In this document: piece after piece, positions 38,795 to 49,183 of the stretch
Numbering within the stretch: the first letter of the stretch is position 1
Layout of the letters: the number at the start of each line of letters is the position of its first letter
Assembly: GCA_018334015.1 (NCBI GenBank)
Contig: JAGXTI010000022.1
Span: 1-64,000 of the forward strand
Direction of reading: 5' to 3'
DNA from: Silanimonas sp.
GTDB lineage: Bacteria; Pseudomonadota; Gammaproteobacteria; Xanthomonadales; Xanthomonadaceae
DNA: 64,000 bases
Program-made: the position numbers and the translations under genes
The notes under the pieces: generated by a model
What the model was told of the DNA's origin: nothing
Database searches by the model: none
What the model saw: the letters and a program-made list of their open reading frames with translations, nothing else

Positions 38795-40531
38795 TCACTG
38801 CAAGCGGCTCAGTGTCACCGTGCGGTTGGCGGCACCGTCGTTGAATTGCAGGGTGGCCTGGGTGGCCGAGGTGAAGCTCAGCGTCGCCGAACCGACCGGG
38901 CTGAAGCTGACCGCGGCCGGGTTGAAACTGTTGCCCCAGGCACCGGCCAGGGTGGGCCGTTCCAGTGCCAGGCTCGCGGTGTCGACGCCGCTCCAGCCCC
39001 CCTGCATGCGGTACCAGGCCGGCCGGCCGGCGCTGTCGTAGACGAAAAACAGCACGAAGATCTGGCCGGGGAAGGGGAAGACCTGGATGCCCCAGCCCGG
39101 TTCGGCCGGCACGAACCAGTTGCCGGTGTAGTCGCGGGTGGGCCCGGCCGTATCGGGGGCCAGCCAGACCCGCAGGTTGGGGAACACCTGATCGAGGCGC
39201 GAGTAGAAATCGCGGTTGCCGCCCACCACATCGGCCCCGCCGCTGTTGGCGCAACTGGCGTCGCCGCCGTAGAGGCCGCCGCGCAGCAGGTACTGGCCGC
39301 TCACCAGGGTGAACAGGCCGGAGCCGGAACTGCCGCCTTCGGTGGTGCCCTCGGCCCAGGTCACCCGTGCGTAACTGCCGGTGACCCCGCCGCCGACGTC
39401 GAGCGTGTTGAAGCCCGGGTGGCTGCCCCTGCTGAACTTCTTGTTGTCGCCGCTGGGGTGGTGGATGCCGATCACCGGCGTGCCGGCGCTGAGCGTGCCG
39501 GCATCCCAGCCGGCAAAGAACGACCCGGCCGGCGGCGTGCCGCGCAGGCGCAGCAGCAGAGCATCGCTGCTCTCGCTGCTCCAGAGCAGGTCGGCACCGC
39601 CACTCAATTGCCGGTTGGGGCCGGGGCTGAGCAGGCCGCAGGTCGGCGTCTCGTACTCCCAGAAGGTGAGCAGGGTGTTGGCGATGGCCGGGCTGTCGAT
39701 GCAGTGGTGGGCCGAGAAGAAGTAGGGCACCTGGGTGGCGGGCACGGTGTCGTTGAGCAGGGTGCCGGTGCAGGTGAAGCTGCCGGTGGAGTCGCTGAAG
39801 ACCATGCGGGCCACCGCGTTCTCGGCATTGACGAAGGCCTGGCCGAGGCTGGCGGCACGGCAGACCACGTCGATGTTGCAGGCCCCCGAACGGCCCAGGG
39901 CCTTGGTGAAGCCGCCCTGCAGGGGCGAGGCGATGAAGTGGCTGATCGCCACCACCCGCGGTGCTGCGGCCGTCTGGGCGCCGGGCAGCCAGATTTCGAG
40001 ATCGGCGCGCTCGCCGGCCGTCACGGGTGTCCAGAAGCGGCCTTCGCCGTCGAGTTGCTGCCGGGCCGCGGCGACCGTCACCGCCTGCACCTCGGCATCC
40101 TGACCGCCGATCCGCAGCTCGGCGGCGTCGGGCAGCTCGCTCAGGTCGAGCGCCAAACGCAGGGCGACCGCGCCACGGGCCTCGACCGTCAAACGGCCGA
40201 CCTGACCGCCGTCCAAGGGCTGCCAGTCGAGCGTGATCGGGGCGACACTCAGGGCCTCGTCGGCGACATTGCGGTGGATCGCGATCTGCAGGCGCTTGCC
40301 GCCCATCGCCCGGTTGTGCCGTTGCAGTGCCTCCAGCCGGGACGTGGCGAGCGCATCGAAGACCATCGTGCGCGCCGGCAGGCGCTCGAAGGCGGGCGCA
40401 CGGAAATCGATGGCCGGCGACGCGGCCGGCGTGCGGGCCGGCTCGCCGAACACGCGCGGCGCGGCGGTGGACACCGAGGCCGAGGCCGCCAAGGCGAGCA
40501 GCACGGCCAGGCTCAGGGGACGCAGGGGCAT
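38795..40531 (-). CDS. Secreted lysyl-endopeptidase-like trypsin-fold protease
   Basis: A 578-residue exported serine protease. The ATG at 40531 has GGAG before it and yields a signal peptide (PLRPLSLAVLLALAASASVS). A propeptide-like region (to about 200) precedes a trypsin fold: ACNIDVVC and CTGTLLNDT cysteines, His in FFSAHHCID, Asp in SSDALLLRL and Ser in GGSSGSGLF. This order and the FWEYE-TC stretch match Achromobacter protease I and related lysyl endopeptidases. The last ~110 residues (GNWFVPAEPGWGIQVFPFPG onward) are a separate beta-rich domain that recurs in secreted proteins of this bacterial group. Cleavage specificity is inferred only. Confidence 0.82.
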   Translation of the reverse strand: MPLRPLSLAVLLALAASASVSTAAPRVFGEPARTPAASPAIDFRAPAFERLPARTMVFDALATSRLEALQRHNRAMGGKRLQIAIHRNVADEALSVAPITLDWQPLDGGQVGRLTVEARGAVALRLALDLSELPDAAELRIGGQDAEVQAVTVAAARQQLDGEGRFWTPVTAGERADLEIWLPGAQTAAAPRVVAISHFIASPLQGGFTKALGRSGACNIDVVCRAASLGQAFVNAENAVARMVFSDSTGSFTCTGTLLNDTVPATQVPYFFSAHHCIDSPAIANTLLTFWEYETPTCGLLSPGPNRQLSGGADLLWSSESSDALLLRLRGTPPAGSFFAGWDAGTLSAGTPVIGIHHPSGDNKKFSRGSHPGFNTLDVGGGVTGSYARVTWAEGTTEGGSSGSGLFTLVSGQYLLRGGLYGGDASCANSGGADVVGGNRDFYSRLDQVFPNLRVWLAPDTAGPTRDYTGNWFVPAEPGWGIQVFPFPGQIFVLFFVYDSAGRPAWYRMQGGWSGVDTASLALERPTLAGAWGNSFNPAAVSFSPVGSATLSFTSATQATLQFNDGAANRTVTLSRLQ

Positions 40532-40604
40532 GAGGATCTCCAAAAACAGGCCAAGCATCGGCCATTGACGAGGCCGATCCTACTCCAGGCTCCGCCGGCC
40601 GTGG

Positions 40605-43181
40605 TCAAGCCAGGGCTACAGCGCTCTTGCGGGCGGCTTTCTTGGCGACCGCCTTTGGGGCCGGGGCCTTCTTCACGGCCGCTTTCTTCACGGTCGCCTT
40701 CTTCGCGGCCGCGTTCGTGCCGCTGGTTTTCTTGGCCGGGGCCTTTTTCACGGCGGCTTTCTTGGTGGCCGCCTTTGGGGCCGGGGCCTTTTTCATGGCC
40801 GCTTTCTTCACGGTCGCGCTTGTGCCGCTGGTTTTCTTGGCCGGGGTCTTTTTCGCGGCGGCTTTCTTGGTGGCCTTTTTGGCAAAGCGGCCCTTGGCTG
40901 CCGGCGCGGCTTCGATGATGGCCTGGCATTCGGCGAGCGTCAGCGAGGCCGGGTCGCGGTCCTTCGGGATCTTGCCGTTCTTGTTGCCGTCGGTGATGTA
41001 CGGGCCGTACTTGCCGTTGAGCACCTCGATGCCGGCCTCGTCCCATTTTTTGATGATGCGGTTGGCGATGGCCAGTTCCTTCGCGTCGATCAGTTCGACC
41101 GCACGCTCGAAGCTGATCGTGTAGGGGTCGTCCTCCTTGCCGAGCGAGGCGTAGGTGCCACCGCGCTTGGCGAAAGGCCCGAAGCGGCCGACCGCCACGG
41201 TGACGCTCTCGCCGTTCGACTCGCCCAGCGTGCGCGGCAGGTCGAAGAGCTTGATGGCTTCGTCGAGCGAAATGGTGTGCATGCTCTGGCCGCCGCGCAG
41301 CGAGGCGAACTTCGGCTTGTCCTCGTCCTCGGCGGTGCCGATCTGCGCGAAGGGCCCGTAGCGGCCGAGGCGCACCGACACCGGCTTGCCGCTCGCCGGG
41401 TCGAGGCCCAGCACGCGCGAGCCCGAGGCTTCGCTGCGCTCGACACTCTCGCCTTTCTCCTCGACGGTCTTGAAGAACGGCTTCCAGAACTTTTCGAGCA
41501 GGGGCACCCACTCGGCCTCGCCGCGCGAGACCTCGTCGAGCTCGTCCTCGAGCTTGGCGGTGAAGTCGTAGTCGACGTACTGGGTGAAGTGCGCCGAGAG
41601 GAATTTGGCCACCGCGCGCCCCACATCGGTGGGCCGGAAGCGCCGGGCGTCGAGGAAGACGTACTCGCGGTTGAGCAGGGTCTGGATGATGCTGGCGTAG
41701 GTCGAGGGCCGGCCGATGCCGTGCTCTTCCAGCGCCTTCACCAGCGAGGCTTCCGAGAAGCGCGGCGGTGGCTCGGTGAAGTGCTGCGTGGTGGTGACCG
41801 CGGTGAGCGGGATGCGGTCGCCGGGCTTCATGTCCGGCAGCTTGCGGCCCTCTTCGTCGTCGTCCTCGCCCTTGCTGTCCTTGCCTTCCTCGTAGACGGC
41901 AAGAAAGCCCGGATCGACCACGGTGGTGCCGCTGACGCGGAAGCCGTGCTGGCTGCCGGCGGCGAGATCGACCGACACCGTGTTGAGCGTGGCCGGCACC
42001 ATCTGTGAGGCGACGGTGCGCTTCCAGACCAGTTCGTAGAGGCGGCGCTCGTCATCGGCAAGGAAGCGCGCCACCGAAGCCGGCGTGCGCAGCGCCGAGG
42101 TCGGCCGCACCGCCTCGTGGGCCTCCTGCGCGTTCTTCGATTTCGACGGGTAGAGGTTGGGCTTGTCGGGCAGGGCCTGGGTGCCGAAATCGCGGGCGAT
42201 CACGTCGCGGATCTCGGCCACGGCGTCGGCCGACAGGCTCACGCCATCGGTTCGCATGTAGCTGATCAGACCCACCGTGCCCTCCTCACCGATCGCGACA
42301 CCCTCGTAGAGCTTCTGGGCGACGCGCATGGTGCGGCTGGTCGAGAAGCCGAGCTTGCGCGCGGCCTCCTGCTGCAGGGTCGAGGTGATGAAGGGCGGCG
42401 CCGGACGGCGCTTGCGCTGCTTGCTCTCGACATCCGTCACCACGAGCAGGCCCTGCGCGTCGCGGGCGATACGGGCACGGGCGGCTTCGGCGGTTTGGCC
42501 GTCGGTGATCGTGAACTGCTCGACCTTGCCGCCGTCGAGCTTCGTCAGCTTGGCGCTGAAGGCCTGCTTGGGGTGTGCGGCTTCGGCGGCGATCGACCAG
42601 TACTCGCGTGCCTTGAAGGCTTCGATCGCCTCCTCGCGCTCGACGATCATCCGCAGTGCCGGCGATTGCACGCGCCCCGCCGAGAGCCCGCGTTGCACCT
42701 TGCGCCAGAGCAGGGGCGAGAGGTTGAAGCCGACCAGGTAATCGAGCGCGCGGCGGGCCTGCTGGGCATTGACCAGGGCATGGCTGACCTGGCGCGGATG
42801 CTCGACCGCCTCGCGGATCGCCTTGGGCGTGATCTCGGTGAACACCACCCGGTGCAGGGTCTTGTCCTTCAGCAGATTGCGCTCGCGCAGGATCTCGGCG
42901 ATGTGCCAGCTGATCGCCTCGCCTTCGCGGTCCGGGTCGGTGGCGAGGTAGATGCTGGTGGCCTCCTTGGCGGCCTTGGTGATGGCGTCGACGTGCCTTT
43001 CGTTCTTCTCGATCAACTCGTAGCGCATGGCGAAGCCGCGCTCGGGATCGACCGCGCCCTCTTTGGGCACCAGATCGCGGACGTGGCCGTAGCTGGCCAG
43101 CACCTGGAAGTCTTTGCCCAGGTACTTGTTGATGGTTTTCGCCTTGGCGGGCGATTCGACGATGAGGAGCTTCTTGGCCAT
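40605..43181 (-). CDS. topA: DNA topoisomerase I with lysine-rich tail
   Basis: An 858-residue type IA topoisomerase that relaxes negative supercoils. The Toprim domain begins KKLLIVESPAKAKTINKYLG with ATDPDREGEAISWHI. The catalytic tyrosine is in LISYMRTDGVS (Tyr308). After the core, four-cysteine zinc ribbons are absent; instead there are Toprim C-terminal repeats (VRLGRYGPFAQIG, VAVGRFGPFAKRGGTYA, VLNGKYGPYITDGNKNGKIP). The last ~91 residues are a KKA/KKAP/KKTSGT repeat tail similar to histone H1, which likely binds DNA non-specifically. The gene ends the LysM-dprA-smg-topA run. Confidence 0.95.
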   Translation of the reverse strand: MAKKLLIVESPAKAKTINKYLGKDFQVLASYGHVRDLVPKEGAVDPERGFAMRYELIEKNERHVDAITKAAKEATSIYLATDPDREGEAISWHIAEILRERNLLKDKTLHRVVFTEITPKAIREAVEHPRQVSHALVNAQQARRALDYLVGFNLSPLLWRKVQRGLSAGRVQSPALRMIVEREEAIEAFKAREYWSIAAEAAHPKQAFSAKLTKLDGGKVEQFTITDGQTAEAARARIARDAQGLLVVTDVESKQRKRRPAPPFITSTLQQEAARKLGFSTSRTMRVAQKLYEGVAIGEEGTVGLISYMRTDGVSLSADAVAEIRDVIARDFGTQALPDKPNLYPSKSKNAQEAHEAVRPTSALRTPASVARFLADDERRLYELVWKRTVASQMVPATLNTVSVDLAAGSQHGFRVSGTTVVDPGFLAVYEEGKDSKGEDDDEEGRKLPDMKPGDRIPLTAVTTTQHFTEPPPRFSEASLVKALEEHGIGRPSTYASIIQTLLNREYVFLDARRFRPTDVGRAVAKFLSAHFTQYVDYDFTAKLEDELDEVSRGEAEWVPLLEKFWKPFFKTVEEKGESVERSEASGSRVLGLDPASGKPVSVRLGRYGPFAQIGTAEDEDKPKFASLRGGQSMHTISLDEAIKLFDLPRTLGESNGESVTVAVGRFGPFAKRGGTYASLGKEDDPYTISFERAVELIDAKELAIANRIIKKWDEAGIEVLNGKYGPYITDGNKNGKIPKDRDPASLTLAECQAIIEAAPAAKGRFAKKATKKAAAKKTPAKKTSGTSATVKKAAMKKAPAPKAATKKAAVKKAPAKKTSGTNAAAKKATVKKAAVKKAPAPKAVAKKAARKSAVALA

Positions 43182-43226
43182 GTCCGGGCTTTCCGTGGCG
43201 CCACGCGCGGGACCGCGCGAAGGGGC

Positions 43227-43257
43227 GAAAGCCCGCCGAGGGGCGGGCTTTCTTTTT
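43227..43257. terminator. Intrinsic hairpin between smg and topA
   Basis: GAAAGCCCGCC (43227-43237), loop GAGG, GGCGGGCTTTC (43242-43252), then TTTTT on the plus strand. The 11-bp stem is perfect. The plus-strand T-run has no gene to end. Read on the minus strand it would partly terminate smg, with the U-tract inside the stem foot. Confidence 0.6.
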
Positions 43258-43297
43258 CATTAGGGGCACCGCCGTGGCGGTGGTGTCAAGTCGGGCC

Positions 43298-43774
43298 TCA
43301 GTGCGAGGGGGCCGGTGCTTCGCCGAACATGAGGTTCTCCATCCAGGCGTAAGCCGCCTCGGCGCCCGGCTGGTTGAACAGCACCATCAGCACCACCCAC
43401 TTGAGATCGTCGAGGTCGAGTTCGTCCTGGTCGAGCGCCATGGCGCGGTCGAGCACCAGCTCGCGCTGCTCGGCGGCGAGCACCCCGCTCTGCTCCAAAA
43501 ACATCAGGAAGCCCACGCCGTCGGCATCGAGCTTGGCGTACTCGGCCGTGGTGTAGAACCGCACCGGAGCGTTCGGCCGGACCGGCGCGATCGGGCCACT
43601 GCGTTGCTCGGCCAGCGCGTCCAGCCACTCGAAGGCCTTGTGGATCTCGGCCGGGCTGAACCCGGCATCGAGCAGGCCGGCCTGGAGCGAGTCGCGGTCG
43701 CGGACGAGGTCGGATTCGTCGTTGAAATAGTGTTCGAAGAGGAAGAGCAGGACGTCGAGGATCGATTCTTTCAT
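43298..43774 (-). CDS. smg: Smg family protein (DUF494)
   Basis: A 158-residue Smg protein; the function is not established in the family. It begins [19 protein letters not shown] and ends with [19 protein letters not shown], both characteristic of DUF494. Its start overlaps the dprA stop (positions 43772-43776), so the two are translationally coupled. The dprA-smg-topA order is conserved in many gammaproteobacteria. Confidence 0.93.
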   Translation of the reverse strand: MKESILDVLLFLFEHYFNDESDLVRDRDSLQAGLLDAGFSPAEIHKAFEWLDALAEQRSGPIAPVRPNAPVRFYTTAEYAKLDADGVGFLMFLEQSGVLAAEQRELVLDRAMALDQDELDLDDLKWVVLMVLFNQPGAEAAYAWMENLMFGEAPAPSH

Positions 43775-44961
43775 CAGCCCGTTCGCCTGCGCCGGGCACC
43801 GGCGCGTGTGGGAAAGGCGGAGCCGCAGGGGTGGTAGACCCCGTGCTGCTGCGTGAGACGGCCCTCCAGCTCCATGGCGAGCAGGATGGGGGCGAGGGTC
43901 GGCCCCGTCAACCCGGTGCGCGCCAGCAGTTCATCGAAACTGGCACCGTCTTCACCGAGGGCGGCGAGCAGGGCGGCTTCACCGGCCGATGCCTCGGTGT
44001 TGCAGCCGGACGCCCGCCGGTCCGGAGGCGGGGTCGGCAGGCCCAGTTGGGCACGCAGGGCCGGGGCGACCGTGGCGGCCATCCCGGCCAGGGCCTCGAC
44101 CACCTGCTCCGGGCTGTCGGCGAGCACCGCACCCTCGCGGATCAGGCGATGGCAGCCGCGGGCCTTGGGGTTCTCCGGCGCGCCGGGCAGGGCGAACACC
44201 TCGCGCCCGGCTTCAGCGGCCAGCCGTGCGGTGATCAGGGCCCCGGAGCGTTGCGCCGCCTCGACCACCACGGTGGCCAGCGTCAGGCCGGCGATGATCC
44301 GGTTGCGTTCCGGAAACTGCCAGGCCCGCACCGGCGTGCCGGGCGGGTACTCGCTCAGCACACAGCCCTCGCGGGCGATGCCGGCTTTGAGCGTGGCGTG
44401 GCCGCTCGGAAAGCACAGATCGGGCCCGGTGCCCATCACCGCAATGCTGCCGGGGGCGGCCAGGCAGGCGGCGTGGGCGGCGGCATCGATGCCGGCGGCA
44501 AGGCCGCTCGTGACCACGAACCCGGCGCTGGCGAAATGCGCGGCCCAGCGGGCGGCGCGCTCGCGACCGGCCGGGCTGGGGGCGCGGCTGCCGACGAGGG
44601 CGATCTGCGGCCACCACAGACGCTCGGCCTGGCCTTCGGCAAACAGCAGCGTGGGCGGCGCCGGACTGGACGCCAGAAGGCTGGGGTAGAGCGGGCTGGT
44701 CCAGCCGATGAACTGCCGCTGCGCGCCGCCATCGCGCCATTGCCGTGCCCGGCGGCTGGCGTCGATGGCGGCCTTGCCGTTGGCCAGCGCGCGGGCCTCG
44801 GCGGGGGCGCCGGCCTCGGCCCAGCTCGATGCAGGGGCCGCCAGAGCCGCCAAGGCCGGCGTGTGCGCCGCCTCGACGCTGCTGAGTGTGAGCAGGCGGC
44901 GTAACCAGCCGGCCGAGCCGGCGGCGTGGTGGAGGCGGAGCAGGGCATCGTCGTCGTCCAT
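43774..44961 (-). CDS. dprA: DNA-processing protein DprA
   Basis: A 395-residue protein that loads RecA on incoming single strands in transformation. A SAM-like helical N-terminus (about 1-90) leads to the Rossmann-like DNA_processg_A domain: [52 protein letters not shown] and [20 protein letters not shown]. The C-terminal winged helix (about 330-385, [20 protein letters not shown]) is present. The start lacks a clear Shine-Dalgarno, and a perfect 12-bp hairpin ends 8 bp before it. It overlaps smg. Confidence 0.94.
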   Translation of the reverse strand: MDDDDALLRLHHAAGSAGWLRRLLTLSSVEAAHTPALAALAAPASSWAEAGAPAEARALANGKAAIDASRRARQWRDGGAQRQFIGWTSPLYPSLLASSPAPPTLLFAEGQAERLWWPQIALVGSRAPSPAGRERAARWAAHFASAGFVVTSGLAAGIDAAAHAACLAAPGSIAVMGTGPDLCFPSGHATLKAGIAREGCVLSEYPPGTPVRAWQFPERNRIIAGLTLATVVVEAAQRSGALITARLAAEAGREVFALPGAPENPKARGCHRLIREGAVLADSPEQVVEALAGMAATVAPALRAQLGLPTPPPDRRASGCNTEASAGEAALLAALGEDGASFDELLARTGLTGPTLAPILLAMELEGRLTQQHGVYHPCGSAFPTRAGARRRRTG

Positions 44962-44969
44962 GCCACAAG

Positions 44970-44996
44970 CATCGGGGCGCCGAAGGCGCCCCGATG
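44970..44996 (-). terminator. Perfect 12-bp hairpin ahead of dprA
   Basis: CATCGGGGCGCC, loop GAA, GGCGCCCCGATG. It lies between the LysM gene stop (45022) and the dprA start (44961). No U-run follows it on the minus strand (CTTGT), so it may attenuate readthrough or hide the dprA start region instead of terminating fully. Confidence 0.55.
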
Positions 44997-45021
44997 TCGG
45001 AAAACACTGCGAATGCCTGTG

Positions 45022-46158
45022 CTACTGCATCGCGTCCGGGTGCTTCAGATGATCGTTGACACCGACCGGGCGGATTGCTTCCATCACCAGCGCGTAGCTG
45101 ACGCGCTCGAAGCTGCGGAACACCATCACCCGACCGGTGAATTCGTCCGGCAGCTGCACCTTGTCGGTGGCGGCGGCGATCGGGTTGCGCTGGGCGATGC
45201 TGTCGGGCGTCATGCTGCCGGGGCGCCAGGTCGAGAACACCATGCCGTTGCGCACGCCATCGCGGCTGCCGACCGAGAGCGCCACCACCGAGTTCGGACC
45301 GGCGGCCAGACTGGCATCGGCCACCGCCAGCACGCGGGCTTCGGCCGCCACGCCGGTCGGCGGCTGCGGCATGAAATGGGCATCCCAGGCCGGTATCGAG
45401 CCGGCCAGCACGCGGTCTCCGGCGCGGACATCGGCCGGGCCGGCCACCAGCAGCACCAGGCTGACTTCGCCCTGCACCTGGGTGACCCGACCCAGGGCCT
45501 GGCGGGTCAGTTCGATGCCCAGTCGCTCGCCACCACCACCCATCGATTGGCCCCAGACGCTCTGCCAGTCGCGGTAGGTGGTGTCGCCGCGGTGGTCGAG
45601 CGAATCCGGGATGATGTTGTTGCGGCGGTTCGCCACCGGCAGGCGGAACACGTAGGCCGGCCGGACGATGCGCACGACATCGCCGATCGCCACGCCCTCA
45701 AGGCCGCGCACGTAGGCGATCTGGCCCTCGGCGCCGCGCAGGCGGTCGCCTTCCAGGGCGACGACATGCGGCAGGCCCTCGATGTCCTCGACCACGCTGC
45801 TGTCGCGCAGGAAGGTCTCGATGTCGGCCAGCGGCACGGTCGGGATCGCGTCCTCGACACGCGGCGCGGGGCCGTTGCGGCTGGCCTGCACCACCGGTGC
45901 GGCGCGGCCGTCGCGGTAGGCCAGACTGATGACGTCGCCGGGGAACAGCCGGTGCGGGTTTTCGATCTGCGGGTTGGCCTGCCAGATTTCCGGCCACAGC
46001 CAGGGCCGGTCGAGGAACTGCGCGGCGATGCTCCACAAGGTGTCGCCCCGCTGCACCGTGTAGGTGGTCGGATGGCCTTCGCGGAGCCCGGTCGCGGCGG
46101 CGTAGGTCGCCAGCGTGAGCACTGCGGCGGCGGCGACTGCATGAAGCCGTTTAAACAT
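45022..46158 (-). CDS. LysM-domain exported protein
   Basis: A 378-residue protein. The ATG at 46158 has GGGGG before it and yields a signal peptide (LHAVAAAAVLTLATYAAATG); the frame starting at 46194 is less likely. A LysM module at about 30-80 (TYTVQRGDTLWSIAAQFLD, WPEIWQANPQIENPHRLFPG) binds peptidoglycan-like glycans. The remaining ~290 residues contain no enzyme motif I recognise. Its place directly upstream of dprA is conserved in this bacterial group. It is divergent from def over about 150 bp. Confidence 0.88.
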   Translation of the reverse strand: MFKRLHAVAAAAVLTLATYAAATGLREGHPTTYTVQRGDTLWSIAAQFLDRPWLWPEIWQANPQIENPHRLFPGDVISLAYRDGRAAPVVQASRNGPAPRVEDAIPTVPLADIETFLRDSSVVEDIEGLPHVVALEGDRLRGAEGQIAYVRGLEGVAIGDVVRIVRPAYVFRLPVANRRNNIIPDSLDHRGDTTYRDWQSVWGQSMGGGGERLGIELTRQALGRVTQVQGEVSLVLLVAGPADVRAGDRVLAGSIPAWDAHFMPQPPTGVAAEARVLAVADASLAAGPNSVVALSVGSRDGVRNGMVFSTWRPGSMTPDSIAQRNPIAAATDKVQLPDEFTGRVMVFRSFERVSYALVMEAIRPVGVNDHLKHPDAMQ

Positions 46159-46257
46159 GGCCGCTATCCCCCTGATTTTCCGCAAGGTTAACACTTGTGA
46201 CTATAGCCCAGAAGCCCGACCGCCACGCAAGCACCGGGGCCCGATCCGCCGGCCGGC

Positions 46258-46263
46258 TACACT
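46258..46263 (+). promoter_or_regulatory. Putative -10 box for def-fmt-rsmB
   Basis: TACACT lies 48 bp before the def ATG in the LysM/def divergent gap; it also resembles the hexamer seen ahead of rhlB. The -35 element is not clear. Confidence 0.35.
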
Positions 46264-46311
46264 GTCGGGCCGGCGGGCCAAGGGCCCGCGTCCGATAGCC
46301 CACGACACACC

Positions 46312-46818
46312 ATGGCCCTGCTGCCGATCCTCCGTTTCCCCGATCCCCGGCTGCGCACCGTCGCCAAGCCGGTCGAGCAGGTCGATGACGCCCTGCGCGC
46401 GCTGATCGATGACATGTTCGAGACCATGTACGCCGAGCCCGGCATCGGTCTGGCCGCCACCCAGGTCGATCGCCACCTTCGGCTGATCGTCATGGACGTC
46501 TCCGATGACAAGTCGAACAAGAAGGTGCTGATCAACCCCGAACTCGTCGCCAGCAGTGGCAGCCAGCTCTGCAAGGAGGGCTGCCTGTCGGTGCCCACCG
46601 TGTTCGTCGAGGTCAAGCGGGCCGAGACCGTGACCGTGCGCGCGCTCGATCGCGAGGGCCAACCCTACGAGTTCACCGCGAGCGGCTTGGAAGCCGTCTG
46701 CGTGCAGCACGAGATCGATCATCTCGACGGCCGGGTCTTTGTCGACTACATGACGCCGCTCAAGCGCGAGATGGCGATGAAGAAACTCGCCAAGCTCGCC
46801 CGCGCCGAGCAGGACTGA
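46312..46818 (+). CDS. def: Peptide deformylase
   Basis: A 168-residue metal enzyme that removes the N-formyl group from new proteins. All three motifs are present: [14 protein letters not shown] (Cys91 ligand) and HEIDHLDG (His133, Glu134, His137). The length is normal. It starts the def-fmt-rsmB operon and shares one base with fmt (TGATG). Confidence 0.97.
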   Translation: MALLPILRFPDPRLRTVAKPVEQVDDALRALIDDMFETMYAEPGIGLAATQVDRHLRLIVMDVSDDKSNKKVLINPELVASSGSQLCKEGCLSVPTVFVEVKRAETVTVRALDREGQPYEFTASGLEAVCVQHEIDHLDGRVFVDYMTPLKREMAMKKLAKLARAEQD

Positions 46819-47765
46819 TGGCCCTGCGTCTGGTTTTCGCCGGCACGCCCGAGTTTGCCCTGCCCGGCCTGGAGATCGCCGCGGCCGGCGGCGAGCTGGT
46901 GGCGGTCTACACCCAGCCCGACCGACCGGCTGGCCGCGGCCGGGGCTTGGCCGAATCGCCGGTCAAGCAACGCGCCAAGGCGCTCGGCATCGAGGTGGTC
47001 CAGCCGTTGACGCTGCGCGATGCCCAAGCCCAGGAAGCCTTGCGCAGCCTGCAACCCGATCTGCTGATCGTGGTGGCGTACGGCCTGATCCTGCCGCAGG
47101 CGGTGCTCGACATTCCGACGCACGGCTGCTGGAACCTGCACGCCTCGCAGCTGCCGCGCTGGCGGGGAGCGGCGCCGATCCAGCGCGCGATCGAGGCCGG
47201 CGACAGCATGACCGGCGTCGACCTGATGCGGATGGAAAAGGGCCTCGACACCGGCCCCGTGCTGCTGCGGCGCACGACGCCGATCTCGGATCAGGACACC
47301 GGCGGCAGCCTGCACGACCGGCTCGCCAAACTCGGTGCGGAACTGCTGGCCGAGGGCCTGACGCGGCTGCGCGCAGGCGATCCGCCACCGGCCACGCCGC
47401 AGCCGGCCGAGGGCGTGAGCTACGCCCACAAGTTGGACAAAGCCGAGGCCCGGCTCGATTGGACCCAGCCGGCTCTCGTGCTGGCGCGCAAGGTGCGGGC
47501 CTTCCACCCTTGGCCGGTGGCCGAATGCGAACTGGCCGGCGAGCGCCTGCGCGTGCACGCTGCGCAGCCGCTGTCCGAGGCCGAACTGCAGGAACGCGGC
47601 CTCGGACGACCCGCACCCGGCACGCTGATCGCCGGCCGTCACGAGGGCCTGATCGTGGCCTGCGGCGAGGGCGCGCTGCGGCTGCTCCGGGTGCAGCGCG
47701 AAGGCGGTCGGCCGCAGCCGGTGGCGGAGTTCCTGAATGCCCGGCCCGCCCTGAGGACGGCATGA
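46818..47765 (+). CDS. fmt: Methionyl-tRNA formyltransferase
   Basis: A 315-residue enzyme that formylates initiator methionyl-tRNA with 10-formyltetrahydrofolate. Diagnostic stretches are [54 protein letters not shown] and [18 protein letters not shown]. The catalytic Asn/His/Asp region lies in the first 200 residues, and the C-terminal tRNA-binding domain is present. It overlaps def by 1 bp and rsmB by 4 bp. Confidence 0.97.
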   Translation: MALRLVFAGTPEFALPGLEIAAAGGELVAVYTQPDRPAGRGRGLAESPVKQRAKALGIEVVQPLTLRDAQAQEALRSLQPDLLIVVAYGLILPQAVLDIPTHGCWNLHASQLPRWRGAAPIQRAIEAGDSMTGVDLMRMEKGLDTGPVLLRRTTPISDQDTGGSLHDRLAKLGAELLAEGLTRLRAGDPPPATPQPAEGVSYAHKLDKAEARLDWTQPALVLARKVRAFHPWPVAECELAGERLRVHAAQPLSEAELQERGLGRPAPGTLIAGRHEGLIVACGEGALRLLRVQREGGRPQPVAEFLNARPALRTA

Positions 47766-49183
47766 GCGCAAGCCCAACGGCGACCCCAGCGGCGTCGGCG
47801 ACCGGCGTGGCGCTGCGGGTCGAGGCCGCCCGGCTGCTGGTGGCCGTGCTCGATGAAGGCCGTTCCCTGAAGGCGGTGCTGGCCGAACGCTTGCCGGGCC
47901 TCGCCGATCCACGCGACCGCGGCCTGCTCGAAGCGATCGTGTTCGCCGCGCTGCGTCACGAACGGCGCTACGCCTTCGTGCTGGCGCACTGGTTGAGCAA
48001 ACCCTTGCCGATGGCCTCGGCCAAGGATCGCAACGTCGCCCGCCTGCTCCTGGTCGGTCTGGCCCAGCTCGATGCGCTGGGCCTGCCGCCGCATGCGGCG
48101 GTGGCCGCCACGGTGGAAGCGGTCAAGCAACTCGGTCGCGAGGGCTTGGCTGGCTTGTTCAATGCCGTGCTGCGCAAGGCCACCCGCGAGGCCTGGCCGG
48201 CCCCGGCGGCGCTGGCGGTGAGCAGCAGCCATCCCGACTGGATGCTGCGCCGTTTCGCCATCGACTGGCCGGACCGTGTCGAAGTCCTGCTCGCCGCCAA
48301 CAACAGCGAAGCGCCGCTGTGGTTGCGCGCCAATGCCCCGCGTTTCAGCCGCGCGGCCCTGGCTGAACGCTGGCGCGCCGCTGGCATTGCGAGCGAGCCG
48401 GGGCTCGCTGCCGACAGCCTGCGGCTTGTCGAACGCGCCAATCCGGCCACGTTGCCCGGTTTTGCCGAAGGCGCTTTCCACGTGCAGGACCTTGCCGCGC
48501 AGTTGGCCGTCGAGGCGCTGGATCCCCGGCCCGGCCTGCGCGTGCTCGACGCCTGCGCGGCACCGGGCGGCAAGACGCTCGGTCTGCTCGCGGCGGTCGG
48601 TGCGACCGGCGAGGTGCTGGCGCTGGATGTCGATGCCCGGCGACTGGAGCGCCTGCGCGGGCTGGTGGTGTCTTTGAAGCCCTCGGAAGCACGCTTCGAG
48701 GCCCGCTTGGCCGATGCCGGCCAGCCTGCAGGCTGGCACGACGGTCGCGGCTTCGATGCGATCCTGCTCGATGCCCCCTGTTCGGCCACCGGCATCATCC
48801 GCCGCCAACCCGATATCAAGGTGCATCGCCGCGAGGACGATGTCGCGGCACTGGCGGCCCTCCAGGCCGGTCTGCTCGATGCGCTGTTCCCGCTGCTGCG
48901 GCCCGGTGGGCGGCTGCTCTACGCCACCTGCTCGCTCTTGCGCACCGAGAACGATGCGCAGATCGCCGCCTTCCTCGGCCGCACACCGGCAGCCCGTGGC
49001 CTGCCGCTCGATGCCCGCTTCGGCTTCGATACCGGCCACGGCAGCCAGCGCTTTCCCGGCGAGGACGGCGGCGACGGCTTCTTCTATGCCCTGCTCGAAC
49101 GTCGTGCCGAGGCCCCTCAGGTTTCGCCCGGCGCGGCCGGCAGTTCCAGCACGGCGCGCAAGCCGCCACCGGCGATGCGCTGA
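47762..49183 (+). CDS. rsmB: 16S rRNA m5C967 methyltransferase RsmB
   Basis: A 473-residue RNA methyltransferase (also called Sun/Fmu). ATG 47762 overlaps the fmt stop. Residues 18-145 are a NusB-like domain ([20 protein letters not shown]), and the rest is a Rossmann methyltransferase with [14 protein letters not shown] for SAM, the catalytic cysteine in [17 protein letters not shown] and the second in [10 protein letters not shown]. It methylates C967 of 16S rRNA. Its 3' end overlaps the 3' end of the histidine-kinase gene by 67 bp on the opposite strand. Confidence 0.95.
   Translation: MSASPTATPAASATGVALRVEAARLLVAVLDEGRSLKAVLAERLPGLADPRDRGLLEAIVFAALRHERRYAFVLAHWLSKPLPMASAKDRNVARLLLVGLAQLDALGLPPHAAVAATVEAVKQLGREGLAGLFNAVLRKATREAWPAPAALAVSSSHPDWMLRRFAIDWPDRVEVLLAANNSEAPLWLRANAPRFSRAALAERWRAAGIASEPGLAADSLRLVERANPATLPGFAEGAFHVQDLAAQLAVEALDPRPGLRVLDACAAPGGKTLGLLAAVGATGEVLALDVDARRLERLRGLVVSLKPSEARFEARLADAGQPAGWHDGRGFDAILLDAPCSATGIIRRQPDIKVHRREDDVAALAALQAGLLDALFPLLRPGGRLLYATCSLLRTENDAQIAAFLGRTPAARGLPLDARFGFDTGHGSQRFPGEDGGDGFFYALLERRAEAPQVSPGAAGSSSTARKPPPAMR

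Noticed and set aside
40620-40880. Short tandem repeats that look array-like
   Set aside because: They encode the lysine-rich TopA tail in frame; there are no CRISPR-like spacers.
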